In this document: positions 42,461 to 50,823 of the stretch, in pieces | Layout of the letters: each line of letters begins with the position of its first letter | Numbering within the stretch: position 1 is the stretch's first letter | Source of the DNA: Prevotella sp. | GTDB lineage: Bacteria > Bacteroidota > Bacteroidia > Bacteroidales > Bacteroidaceae | Length of the DNA: 64,000 nt | Assembly (NCBI GenBank): GCA_017561825.1 | Contig: JAFZBK010000049.1 | Location: forward strand, 1 to 64,000 | Direction: 5' to 3' | Notes under the pieces: model-generated | Databases searched by the model: none | What the model was told of the DNA's origin: nothing | Seen by the model: only the letters and a program-made list of their open reading frames with translations | Made by a program: the position numbers and the translations under genes

Positions 42461-44215
42461 GTGAATAATAAGCTGTCGCTTTATAAGCATTCCTATTGGT
42501 TGCTGACCTTGGTGTTTGGCATAGCGGTGTTTCTCTTTTGGAGATTCCGCTATCCGTTTGCGCTGACCTATCAGGAGCAGTTGCAACTGTTCTTGTTTGA
42601 CGGCGATTACTTCTGTAGTCGTATGGCCGAACCTGGGGGCTTTGCTAGGTATATTGCTGAGTTCTTGGTGCAGTTCTATAATGGTGTCACCATCGGTGCC
42701 CTGATCCTGGCTGTGCTCTTCATGCTCATCCAACGCCTCACCTGGCGAGTGATGAACTCTCACCTCTCACTTCTCACCTCTCACTTCTATCCATTGAGCT
42801 TCCTCCCCGCCCTGATGCTGTGGTTTGCCATGGGCGATGAGAGCGTGATGCTGACGTATGCGGTGGCTTTGATCTTGGCGCTAGCTGCAGCTTTAGGCTT
42901 AGCAAAACTAGTTAAACTAGTAAAATTAGAACAACTAGGTAAACTAGCTATCTTAGCCAAACTAGGCTTTTTTTTAGTGCCTATTCCTTTGCTCTATTGG
43001 CTCATCGGTCCTATGGTGCTGTTGGTGGCTGCATTGATGCTACCTTTAATAGTGGCGGCAGTGGAAGTTATCTATGCCTTGCAACTGATCTTACTGAGCG
43101 CATACTATCTGCCTTTCCCGAAGTCAAGAGTGGTGTTGGGCATCAGTTATTACCGTTTCCCAGAGGTGCTGCCCTACATACTGATGGCGATTCCCGTTGT
43201 TATCATCCTGCTTGTTTGGCTTTGCAGGAAGTTCCATACGGTTCTTGAGAAGCAGAAAAAGTGGTTATATGTGGCAGAACTCGTCGTGTTGACGTTAGCT
43301 GCTGTACTGATCATCCCTCGCGGCTATGACGCCAAGAAATATGAGCTGATAGAATACGACTATCTGGTACGTACCAATCAGTGGAATACCATCATCGCCA
43401 AGGCTGAGAAACAAATGCCCGACCTGCCGATGAGTGTGAGTGCTACGAATTTGGCGCTGGGTATGACGAACCAGTTAGGGGAGCGGGCGTTCGACTTCTA
43501 TCAGCGTGGCTCAGAAGGTTTGCTACCGAAGTTCGAGCGGAACTTCGCCACGGCACAGCTGACGGGTGAGATCTATTTCAACTTAGGACTGATAAATACG
43601 GCCCAACGCTTTGCCTTTGAGGCCATGGAGGCAATACCTAATTATAATAAGAGTGCCCGTGTGGTGAAACGTCTGGCAGAAACGAATCTTATCAACGGTC
43701 AGTACAAGGTGGCCGAGAAATACCTGAAGATGCTGGAGAAGACAGTTTTCTACCGACCGTGGGCAAAGCGTACCTTGGCGATGCTGGGTGATGAGAAACA
43801 GATCAATAGTCATCCGCTCTATGGCACTTTGCGCCAGTATCGTCTGCAGGAGGACTTCCTTTTCAGCGAGCAGGAACTCGACAAGATATGCGGCAGGTTG
43901 TTTGTTCAAAACTCACAGAACCAGATGGCAGCACAGTATCTGCTGCTGATGCCCCTGCTTGACAGGGATATCCCTCGCTTTATGTCGTATGTCCCAGTGG
44001 TGCAGGAAAAGGCTCAATATAATCCGCGCAGCTGTCAGGAGGCCCTGTCCTTTGCGTTCATGCAGCAACGTCAGCAACCGCCTCGCGGACTTATCAGTGA
44101 TATGATCCTGCAGAAGATGAATGATTTCAGCAGGATATACAGCAACAACAAGCAATCGCCTGAACTGGCAAGATTCAAGAATACAGTGTGGTACTATTTA
44201 ACGGTAGGAAAATGA
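42461..44215 (+). CDS. Multi-TM protein with helical C-terminal half (module B; DUF6057-like)
   Basis: A 584-residue paralogue of the 38809 protein. The same N-terminal motif is present (YQEQLQLFLFDGDYF, GGFARYIAEFLVQFYN), and the C-terminal helical half aligns closely (GQYKVAEKYLKMLEKTVFYRPWAKR). It is about 90 residues longer than module A. Part of the difference is two low-complexity tracts: NSHLSLLTSHF, encoded by CTCTCAC heptads (42757-42788), and LAKLVKLVKLEQLGKLAILA, encoded by a 9-bp array (42881-42965). Extra TM helices near 240-290 explain the rest. The start is GTG 42461; no in-frame ATG fits. The stop overlaps the next start (ATGA). Confidence 0.7.
   Translation: MNNKLSLYKHSYWLLTLVFGIAVFLFWRFRYPFALTYQEQLQLFLFDGDYFCSRMAEPGGFARYIAEFLVQFYNGVTIGALILAVLFMLIQRLTWRVMNSHLSLLTSHFYPLSFLPALMLWFAMGDESVMLTYAVALILALAAALGLAKLVKLVKLEQLGKLAILAKLGFFLVPIPLLYWLIGPMVLLVAALMLPLIVAAVEVIYALQLILLSAYYLPFPKSRVVLGISYYRFPEVLPYILMAIPVVIILLVWLCRKFHTVLEKQKKWLYVAELVVLTLAAVLIIPRGYDAKKYELIEYDYLVRTNQWNTIIAKAEKQMPDLPMSVSATNLALGMTNQLGERAFDFYQRGSEGLLPKFERNFATAQLTGEIYFNLGLINTAQRFAFEAMEAIPNYNKSARVVKRLAETNLINGQYKVAEKYLKMLEKTVFYRPWAKRTLAMLGDEKQINSHPLYGTLRQYRLQEDFLFSEQELDKICGRLFVQNSQNQMAAQYLLLMPLLDRDIPRFMSYVPVVQEKAQYNPRSCQEALSFAFMQQRQQPPRGLISDMILQKMNDFSRIYSNNKQSPELARFKNTVWYYLTVGK
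42757..42788 (+). repeat. CTCTCAC heptad array inside module B
   Basis: Four 7-bp units (CTCTCAC, CTCTCAC, TTCTCAC, CTCTCAC) plus TTCT. They encode a Ser/Leu/Thr/His tract that is absent from the aligned stretch of the module A paralogue. Confidence 0.85.
42881..42965 (+). repeat. Long 9-bp [C/T]TAG array inside module B
   Basis: CTAG or TTAG at 42899, 42908, 42917, 42926, 42935, 42944, 42953 and 42962 (eight consecutive 9-bp steps), with another in phase at 42881. It encodes an L-x-x triplet run (LVK LVK LEQ LGK LAI LAK LG), about 15 residues of which are absent from module A. Confidence 0.93.
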
Positions 44216-45690
44216 GGAAGGTTCGAGAGATACAGTTTTTGCTAGTTTTACTAGTATCACTAGTATTACTAGGTTGCACCAGTCAGGTGCAAAACCCTAT
44301 CAAGGTGGATCAGTTGCCTAAGATCTTCCCTGATTACATCGGTGTAACCATTCCTGCCGAGATTGCACCGCTGAACTTCAACAGCATAGATGAGGATATC
44401 GATGTCATGGATGTGGTGGTAAAAGGCTCCAAGGGGGGCGAACTACACGTCCAAGGCGATGTGGCTGATTTCGATATCGACGACTGGCATGCGCTTACCC
44501 AGCGGAATAAGGGCGGTCAGCTGACCTTCACCGTCTGCATCCGGAAGGAAGGACAGTGGACGCAATACAAGGATTTTGTGGTGATGGTCAGTGAATATGC
44601 CCTTGATGAATGGGGACTCACCTACCGTCGTATAGCCCCGGGCTATGAGGTGTTCAGTAAGATGGGACTCTATCAGCGCGACCTGTCTAACTTCAATGAG
44701 TATCCTATCATTGAGAATACACAGGTGCCGGGTATGTGTGTCAACTGTCATGCTGCTCATCAGACCGATCCTCAGCAGTTCGTCTTCCACGTTCGTGGCG
44801 GTCATGGTGCCACGATGTTCCAGATCAACGGTCTGCGTGAGTGGCTGAAAGCTGGTAATGACCAGTTAGGTGGCTCGATGGTCTATCCCTATTGGCATCC
44901 CAGCGGGAAGTATTGCGCGTTCTCTACCAACCAGACTCGTCAGGGTTTCCATGTGGCTCCTAATGAACGCATCGAGGTGTTTGATTTGTCATCAGACGTG
45001 TTTGTATATAACCCTGCCACACATGAGATCCTGACGGATACTCTCTTGCGGACCAAGGATTGGAGCGAGAACGTTCCTGTGTTCTCTCCTGACGGTCGTA
45101 CGTTGTATTATATGACTTGTAAGCAACAGGATTATCCTGCTCATTATAAGGATGAGAAGTATAATCTTTGTAAGATCGACTTCGATCCGGAAACGGGAAC
45201 GTTCGGCGAGAAGGTGGATACGATCTTCAATGCGGTGGCCATGGGGAAAAGTTTGACATGGCCCCGTCCTTCCTATGATGGGAAGTATATCCTTTTCACA
45301 CTGATGGATTACGGCTACTTCTCCATCTGGCATGAAGAGAGCGACCAGTGGTTGCTCGACTTGCAAACAGGGGAGGCTCGGGAACTGAAGGAGATCAACA
45401 GTCCGAAGGCTGACAGTTATCATAACTGGAACCTGAACTCGCATTGGATTGTCTTTACCAGTAGGAGAGGGGATGGATATTACAGTCGTCTTTACTTGGC
45501 GAGTGTTGATGAACAAGGGCGTTTCTCAAAGCCGTTCCTCCTGCCACAACGTCATCCCAAAGCGTATGATGAGGAGAGTATCTATTCCTTTAATACTCCC
45601 GACTTCACCAAGACGAAGGTGGACTTCAATGCTTATCAGGCGGGTAAGGAGATTGTATCCGACCAGCGAGTGGAAACAAAAGTGAAATGA
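44212..45690 (+). CDS. Beta-propeller lipoprotein with CxxCH motif (module B)
   Basis: A 492-residue paralogue of the 40284 lipoprotein, very similar along its length (FPDYIGVTIPAEIAPLNF, DVMDVVVKGSKGGELH, TYRRIAPGYEVF). Lipobox VLLGC, Cys22; CVNCH at 176-180; propeller blades with PYWHPSGKYCAFSTN, NVPVFSPDGRTLYYMTC, WPRPSYDGKYILFTL and YHNWNLNSHWIVFTSRRGDG. ATG 44212 overlaps the preceding stop as ATGA and gives a proper lipoprotein signal; the longer reading from 44188 would bury it. The signal h-region is encoded by a 9-bp CTAG array. It is the last gene of the plus-strand operon, ending at a shared terminator. Confidence 0.8.
   Translation: MRKVREIQFLLVLLVSLVLLGCTSQVQNPIKVDQLPKIFPDYIGVTIPAEIAPLNFNSIDEDIDVMDVVVKGSKGGELHVQGDVADFDIDDWHALTQRNKGGQLTFTVCIRKEGQWTQYKDFVVMVSEYALDEWGLTYRRIAPGYEVFSKMGLYQRDLSNFNEYPIIENTQVPGMCVNCHAAHQTDPQQFVFHVRGGHGATMFQINGLREWLKAGNDQLGGSMVYPYWHPSGKYCAFSTNQTRQGFHVAPNERIEVFDLSSDVFVYNPATHEILTDTLLRTKDWSENVPVFSPDGRTLYYMTCKQQDYPAHYKDEKYNLCKIDFDPETGTFGEKVDTIFNAVAMGKSLTWPRPSYDGKYILFTLMDYGYFSIWHEESDQWLLDLQTGEARELKEINSPKADSYHNWNLNSHWIVFTSRRGDGYYSRLYLASVDEQGRFSKPFLLPQRHPKAYDEESIYSFNTPDFTKTKVDFNAYQAGKEIVSDQRVETKVK
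44242..44272 (+). repeat. 9-bp CTAG array in the module B signal peptide
   Basis: CTAG at 44242, 44251, 44260 and 44269. Frame CTA GTn nnn encodes LVL LVS LVL LG and runs straight into the lipobox Cys. Confidence 0.92.
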
Positions 45691-45692
45691 TG

Positions 45693-45714
45693 ATGGCGGC
45701 CAATGGGCCGCCAT
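45693..45714. terminator. Bidirectional terminator between modules B and C
   Basis: A perfect 9-bp GC-rich stem, ATGGCGGCC (45693-45701) with GGCCGCCAT (45706-45714), fills the 26-bp gap between two convergent stop codons. T-tracts are short. Confidence 0.75.
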
Positions 45715-45716
45715 TG

Positions 45717-47165
45717 TTATTTGAAAGGTATTGCTTCCTGCTTCATTACTTTCGCTACATCGTTCGCATCGAAGGGAACCTTTCCCTTTCCTAATTCCGG
45801 GGCATTGAACGATTTCAGGTTGTTATCGTAGAACGTTGGATGTTTCTGTGGCAGACAGAAGGGTTTGTGCGCCTTGCCGTTCTTGTCGATATAGCAGAAA
45901 TAGGGTTTTCCATATAATCCGTCATCACGCTTGGAGGCAAACACGAACCAACGACTGTTACTGCTCCATGAATGATAGGTGTCGCTCTTCTCGCTGTTTA
46001 CGATGGCAAGGGTGTCAATAGCGCCTGTCTGCAAATCCATCATTTGCAGATCTGCCTCAGGATGCCAGATGGGGAAGGTACCGTAGTCGGCCACCGTATA
46101 AAGCAGATATCTTCCGTCAGGACTGATTCGCGGATGACAGACGGACTGTTTGGTATGCTGTTGTGACACATCAGCTAACTGAATGACTTCTTCAATCTCT
46201 GTGCCGATAGTGCCTGTCTGCTCGTCAAAGGGAATCCTTACAAGACAGTATTGCAGTTTCTGAATGTCTTGTGGCAGACTCACTGTATCGGCACTACAAT
46301 AATAGATGTACTTGCCATCGGGCGAGAAGGTGGGGAAGGTCTCGAACTTCAGACTGTCACACAACAAAGGTGAAGAGATGATCCGATGCTCCTGCATGTC
46401 GGCTACATAGACATTTGATGTGGCATCATAGACCTCCAATCGCTTGCTGGCAACACTATGGAAGGCAGGGATAATCTTCTGGGTGGAGTAGGTGATGTAC
46501 CGTCCACTAGGACTGAAACAGAAATAGACACTGCCAGGGATGTTGAGTTTACTGAGCGTGCCGTTCTGGTTCAGGATGGCACCGCCTCCGTCACCTCTGA
46601 CATACATCATCGACAACTGCGGATCTTGATGGGCAAAGGTATGACAGTTCATGCAGCGGTTCCCTAACTGCTCATAATGACCGATGGCATTGACGTTGAA
46701 GTTCTCCACACAACGCTGCTGGATCTGCAGTCGGTTGAAGATCTCGTAGTCGGGCTCGATAAGACGGTAGGTGAGATAAGGATCGATCTTGTCCTTGACA
46801 ATGGTCCAGGTGAACGGTTTGTATTCAATCCATTGATCGTTGATGAGTGCTGTCACCGATACTGTCAGTTCCTTACCAGCGTTCTTTTCCATCAGTTCTT
46901 TCCATTCGCTCATATCGAACGTTACCTCATTACCTTTGGCATTGATGGTGATATCTCCTGTCTGAACCTGAATGGCTTCGCATTCTGCACGAAGCAGGAA
47001 GTTCAGCGGAGCGATGTTCTCTGGGATGGTGACATCGCAATAATCAGGATAGATAGGAGGCAGCTCATCGCTCTGCTGCACATCCCTTGGGGTGGGGGTG
47101 CAGGATGCGAAAGTTGCTAATACAACAAGCATCACTAGTTTGATATATTCATTGAGCTTTCTCAT
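45717..47165 (-). CDS. Beta-propeller lipoprotein with CxxCH motif (module C)
   Basis: A 482-residue, more diverged paralogue of the module A and B lipoproteins. Lipobox TFASC, Cys22; the domain start is conserved (PPIYPDYCDVTIPENIAPLNF); CMNCH at 171-175; blades with CFSPSGRYITYSTQ, TFPTFSPDGKYIYYCSA, HPRISPDGRYLLYTV and YHSWSSNSRWFVFASKRDDG. Its signal region carries only a degenerate 9-bp array. It is the second gene of a minus-strand pair; its ATG overlaps the preceding TGA (ATGA), the same arrangement as in modules A and B. Confidence 0.78.
   Translation of the reverse strand: MRKLNEYIKLVMLVVLATFASCTPTPRDVQQSDELPPIYPDYCDVTIPENIAPLNFLLRAECEAIQVQTGDITINAKGNEVTFDMSEWKELMEKNAGKELTVSVTALINDQWIEYKPFTWTIVKDKIDPYLTYRLIEPDYEIFNRLQIQQRCVENFNVNAIGHYEQLGNRCMNCHTFAHQDPQLSMMYVRGDGGGAILNQNGTLSKLNIPGSVYFCFSPSGRYITYSTQKIIPAFHSVASKRLEVYDATSNVYVADMQEHRIISSPLLCDSLKFETFPTFSPDGKYIYYCSADTVSLPQDIQKLQYCLVRIPFDEQTGTIGTEIEEVIQLADVSQQHTKQSVCHPRISPDGRYLLYTVADYGTFPIWHPEADLQMMDLQTGAIDTLAIVNSEKSDTYHSWSSNSRWFVFASKRDDGLYGKPYFCYIDKNGKAHKPFCLPQKHPTFYDNNLKSFNAPELGKGKVPFDANDVAKVMKQEAIPFK
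47117..47138 (-). repeat. Degenerate 9-bp array in the module C signal peptide
   Basis: Plus-strand CTAA, CAAG and CTAG at 47117, 47126 and 47135, 9 bp apart; on the coding strand these are TTAG, CTTG and CTAG in LVM LVV LA. Weaker than in modules A and B. Confidence 0.55.
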
Positions 47166-48565
47166 ACCTTAGGCGCATTTGATTTGTCAAAGTAATACCA
47201 GTAGGAGCCTTTGAAGCGGGGATGACCTCGTTGGTTGTTGTACTCAACGAAACGATGCATCACCTCTTTGTTCACAATGTATCTCTCCCATTCTTCTTGC
47301 GGGGCATTGGTACCGGCCAGCCAGATGCATAGTGCTTCTTGGTAGAGTGTCTTCAGACGTGGCTTTCCTGTATTGATGCAGTAGCGGTCGTAATCGCGCT
47401 TGAAGTTTTCGATATCTTTCAGGAGCAGGTTACTGCAGAGGATATAGTCTAAGGCGATGATGTTGTCGGGATGACTGTCCAACAACTGCATCATCAGGAA
47501 ATGGGCATTGTCTGAAACCGTGATGGTGTCGTGATGGTTGATGAACTTGGTCTTCTCCTCATACAGCTGCTTGCTGTTCTTCCTAATGTTTTTTGCCCAA
47601 GAACGATAGACCCATGTCTTGTCGAGGATTCGCAGGTACTTGTTGGCGGCCAGGGTGTCCTGACTAACGATGTTGCATTCGGCCAATCGTCTGATCATAC
47701 GCACATTCCTGTTCTGTGGAGAGAATACGTTCGACATCATGGCTGCACGCTCCGTGAAGGTCATGTCACCCAATACCCAATACAGCTCATTCATATTCTT
47801 GATGGTGAGCATGGGTGTCTCAGGACCGATTTGATAGAAGGTGCCGAGTTCGTTGTTACTGAATCGCATCAGGTAGTCGGGCAGTTGTCCTTGCCGAGCA
47901 CGTACCAGGTTATAGAAGAACTTCATCTCTTGGGTAGGGTTCTTGTCGTTCTCTACCATGTCAATGACTTTCTGGTAATGACCGAAATAGTATTCATTAT
48001 CCACAGCGAACTGCTTTTCCAAGAAGAAGTCGGGGACTCTCAGTTTTCCCCATTGAGGAAGTCCGAACAGCCAGTAGCCGATGACTGCGGCGAGGATGAT
48101 AACAATCCCGTTCAGCCATTTCTTCTTTCCCCACAGCCATGTGGCGCCATACAGCGTGATAAGAAGACCGGCTGCTGAGATAATGTTCCACAGCCGGTAG
48201 CTGTGATGAAAGCTGAAAACGGCACCTAAGGTCATGAGTAGGATGGCAATCACAAATGTCCAAATCCTTTTCATGCCACAGCGTTCAAGTAATCTGCGCG
48301 CCGCATCTCCCAATATCAGTAAGGCCAAAGTGAGGATGATGGCTCCCAGATACAGGTAATAATATAACTGTGTAAGGAAGTCACCAATGAGTCTGGCCAG
48401 CCATCCGCAAGGGGCTAAATACTGACAGATATGCTCCCGAGAGAGTAGGAAGATCTGGTTCTGCTCCTGGTAAAAGAAATGGTAGGAATAGTAAAACTGG
48501 AAGAAAGCCCAGCATACTACTCCCCAAATGATTACTAATACAAATGGACCATATTTCTTTACCAT
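47162..48565 (-). CDS. Multi-TM protein with helical C-terminal half (module C; DUF6057-like)
   Basis: A 467-residue paralogue of the module A and B membrane proteins. It keeps the loop motif as FYQEQNQIFLLSREHI and GWLARLIGDFLTQLYYYLYLGA, followed by four to five TM helices (about 65-175) and a helical soluble half (about 195-467) with LAANKYLRILDKTWVYRSWAK. It is the shortest of the three and lacks both low-complexity tracts of module B, so it is useful as an outgroup. No promoter of consensus type was found in the 23-bp gap to argF'; it might be transcribed from the amino-acid operon upstream. Confidence 0.7.
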   Translation of the reverse strand: MVKKYGPFVLVIIWGVVCWAFFQFYYSYHFFYQEQNQIFLLSREHICQYLAPCGWLARLIGDFLTQLYYYLYLGAIILTLALLILGDAARRLLERCGMKRIWTFVIAILLMTLGAVFSFHHSYRLWNIISAAGLLITLYGATWLWGKKKWLNGIVIILAAVIGYWLFGLPQWGKLRVPDFFLEKQFAVDNEYYFGHYQKVIDMVENDKNPTQEMKFFYNLVRARQGQLPDYLMRFSNNELGTFYQIGPETPMLTIKNMNELYWVLGDMTFTERAAMMSNVFSPQNRNVRMIRRLAECNIVSQDTLAANKYLRILDKTWVYRSWAKNIRKNSKQLYEEKTKFINHHDTITVSDNAHFLMMQLLDSHPDNIIALDYILCSNLLLKDIENFKRDYDRYCINTGKPRLKTLYQEALCIWLAGTNAPQEEWERYIVNKEVMHRFVEYNNQRGHPRFKGSYWYYFDKSNAPKV

Positions 48566-48588
48566 TTCCTCCTATATAATATAGGGTA

Positions 48589-49551
48589 TTACAAACTTTG
48601 GAGCATGCGCTTAAGTACTACGGAACAGGAGATCTCGCGATTGGCTGCTTCGGGAATGACGATGGAGTTCTCGCTCTCAATCACGTCATCGGTGACAATC
48701 AAGCCACGACGTACAGGTAGGCAATGCATGAACTTCGCATTGTTTGTCCATGACATATGTTCTGTATCTACTGTCCATGACATATCTTTTGAGGTGATCT
48801 TACCGTAGTCGGCAGGATTGGAAACACCAGGGTTACTCCAGTTCTTGGCATAGATGAAATCGGCTCCCTCAAAGGCTTTCCGCTGATCATACTCCATACG
48901 AGCATTCCCCACGAACTGCGGATCAAGCTCATATCCCTCAGGATGGGTGATAACGAAATCCACATCGGCGGCATTCATCCATTGTGCAAAGCTGTTAGGA
49001 ACAGCCTGCGGCAATGCTCTGCAGTGAGGAGCCCAGGTTAATACGACTTTCGGACGCTCTACTTTCTTATGTTCCTCGATAGTAATCAGGTCGGCAAAGG
49101 CCTGCAGGGGATGCACAGTGGCAGTCTCCATGGCGAAGACAGGACGACCGCTGTATTTGATGAACTGGTTCAACACCGTTTCGGCATAGTCGTATTCACG
49201 GTCGGTGAGTCCGGCAAAACTTCTGATACCAATCAGATCACAATAGCAACCCATCACGGGGATAGCCTCCAACAGGTGCTCACTCTTGTCACCATCCATG
49301 ATGACACCGCGTTCCGTTTCCAGTTTCCAAGCACCGGCATTCACATCGAGCACGATAACATTCATGCCGAGGTTCATGGCAGCCTTCTGGGTAGAAAGAC
49401 GGGTGCGCAGGGAGTTATTAAAGAAGATCATCATCAGGGTTTTGTTCTTACCCAGATGCTGGAACTTATAACGGTCGTTCTTGATCTCTTGTGCTTCGGC
49501 GAGTGCTTGGTGCAGGTCACCGATATCTTGTACGTTGATAAAACTCTTCAT
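48589..49551 (-). CDS. argF': N-succinyl-/N-acetylornithine carbamoyltransferase (ArgF')
   Basis: Transfers a carbamoyl group to acylated ornithine in the Bacteroidota arginine route, giving N-succinyl- or N-acetylcitrulline. The 320-residue protein has the carbamoyl-phosphate loop FFNNSLRTRLSTQ (43-55), METATVHPLQAFADLITIEE (about 142-161) and the C-terminal HCLPVRRGLIVTDDVIES. It matches the succinylornithine type by overall sequence, but residue 90, at the site reported to set succinyl versus acetyl choice (Pro in the B. fragilis enzyme as I recall it, Glu in the Xanthomonas enzyme), is Ser here (DGDKSEHL). ATG 49551 is preferred to an in-frame TTG in the heptad spacer. It is last in the arg/pro cluster. 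Confidence 0.9.
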   Translation of the reverse strand: MKSFINVQDIGDLHQALAEAQEIKNDRYKFQHLGKNKTLMMIFFNNSLRTRLSTQKAAMNLGMNVIVLDVNAGAWKLETERGVIMDGDKSEHLLEAIPVMGCYCDLIGIRSFAGLTDREYDYAETVLNQFIKYSGRPVFAMETATVHPLQAFADLITIEEHKKVERPKVVLTWAPHCRALPQAVPNSFAQWMNAADVDFVITHPEGYELDPQFVGNARMEYDQRKAFEGADFIYAKNWSNPGVSNPADYGKITSKDMSWTVDTEHMSWTNNAKFMHCLPVRRGLIVTDDVIESENSIVIPEAANREISCSVVLKRMLQSL

Positions 49552-49581
49552 AATTTTCAATTCTCAATTGTCAATTTTCAA
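49552..49581 (-). repeat. Heptad spacer before argF'
   Basis: 30-bp junction. On the minus strand AATTGAAAATTGACAATTG and AATTGAAAATT units have a 7-bp period and end at the ATG. Confidence 0.8.
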
Positions 49582-50823
49582 TTAAGGTCTAACCTGTCCT
49601 TCGCCCTCGATGAGCCATTTATAGGTAGTGATCTCTTCCAAGGCCATTGGACCGCGAGGACCGAGTTTCTGGGTGGAGATGCCGATCTCTGCACCAAGTC
49701 CGAACTGGGCACCATCGGTAAAGGAGGTCGGAGCGTTCCAATAAACGCATGCAGCATCTACATGTGATTGGAACTTACGGGCAGTTGCTTCGTTCATGGT
49801 GATGATGGCCTCGCTATGACCAGAGCCGTTCGCGTCGATATGGGCGAGTGCCTCTTCGAGAGAAGCCACGGTCTTGATGGCGAGTTTGTAATCCATGAAC
49901 TCTGTGCCGTAACTCTCTGGAGTAGCATGTTCCAACAGAGGATACTTACCTTCGAGGGTAGCATAAGCTTTTTCGTCGGCATAGATGATGACGTTTTTCT
50001 CAGCCATCGGCATTACTAGTTCTACTATATCTACTAGTCTTTCCTCATGAATGAGCAGACAATCCAACGCATTACATACCGATACACGACGGGTCTTGGC
50101 GTTGTTGATAATGGCCTTGCCCATTTCCAGATCACCTTCCTTGTCGAAATAGGTGTTCACCACACCGGCACCTGTCTCGATAACAGGGATGCGGGCCGTA
50201 TCGCGGACGAAGTCAATGAGCTTACGACCGCCACGGGGAATGCACAAATCCACATAACCCACCGCATTCAGCATCTCGCCAGTGGCTTCATGAGTGGCAG
50301 GTAGCAGGGCTACCACATCAGGATTAACACCATATTTCTCTAAGATCTCATGGATCAATGCCACCTCCTCACGGTTTGAGCAGTCAGCATCCTTTCCACC
50401 TTTCAATACACAGGCATTACCACTCTTGAAGCAGAGTGAGAAGACATCGAAGGTAACGTTGGGACGTGCCTCGTAGATCATGCCGATAACACCAAAGGGA
50501 ACACTGATACGACACAGGCGTAGTCCGTTGGGCAACGTCTTCTGCTTGGTGATGTGTCCGAGGGGAGAGGGTAGGGTGGCCACGTTACGCATATCGGCAG
50601 CGATACCCTCCAGACGACTATCCGTCAGTTGCAGTCGGTCGTACAGCGGGTTACTCTTCTCCATTTTGGCCAGATCCTGCGCATTAGCCTCCAGGATCCT
50701 CACCTTATTATATATGATCGCATCGGCAACGGCATTCAGGATATCGTTGCGCTGATCGTCGCTCAGCAGGGCCAGACTCTTGCTGGCGCGCTTCACTCGT
50801 TCGAATGTTTCTTTCAGTTGCAT
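49582..50823 (-). CDS. proA: Gamma-glutamyl phosphate reductase
   Basis: NADPH-dependent second step of proline synthesis, giving glutamate semialdehyde. The 413-residue protein is of normal length, with [18 protein letters not shown] (about 109-126), [29 protein letters not shown] and the catalytic-Cys region [16 protein letters not shown]. It overlaps proB by 10 bp (translational coupling). A short 9-bp CTAGT array (50016-50037) encodes RLVDIVELV in a helix after the catalytic region. Confidence 0.96.
   Translation of the reverse strand: MQLKETFERVKRASKSLALLSDDQRNDILNAVADAIIYNKVRILEANAQDLAKMEKSNPLYDRLQLTDSRLEGIAADMRNVATLPSPLGHITKQKTLPNGLRLCRISVPFGVIGMIYEARPNVTFDVFSLCFKSGNACVLKGGKDADCSNREEVALIHEILEKYGVNPDVVALLPATHEATGEMLNAVGYVDLCIPRGGRKLIDFVRDTARIPVIETGAGVVNTYFDKEGDLEMGKAIINNAKTRRVSVCNALDCLLIHEERLVDIVELVMPMAEKNVIIYADEKAYATLEGKYPLLEHATPESYGTEFMDYKLAIKTVASLEEALAHIDANGSGHSEAIITMNEATARKFQSHVDAACVYWNAPTSFTDGAQFGLGAEIGISTQKLGPRGPMALEEITTYKWLIEGEGQVRP
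50016..50037 (-). repeat. Short 9-bp CTAG array in proA
   Basis: CTAG at 50016 and 50034 with CTAT between them at 50025, 9-bp steps. On the coding strand the frame is CTA GTA nnn (LVD IVE LVM). Confidence 0.65.

Noticed and set aside
40284-45690. Classical multi-haem cytochrome or TolB proper
   Set aside because: Only one CxxCH per protein, lipobox at the N-terminus, no TolB N-terminal domain and no tolQRA-pal neighbours.
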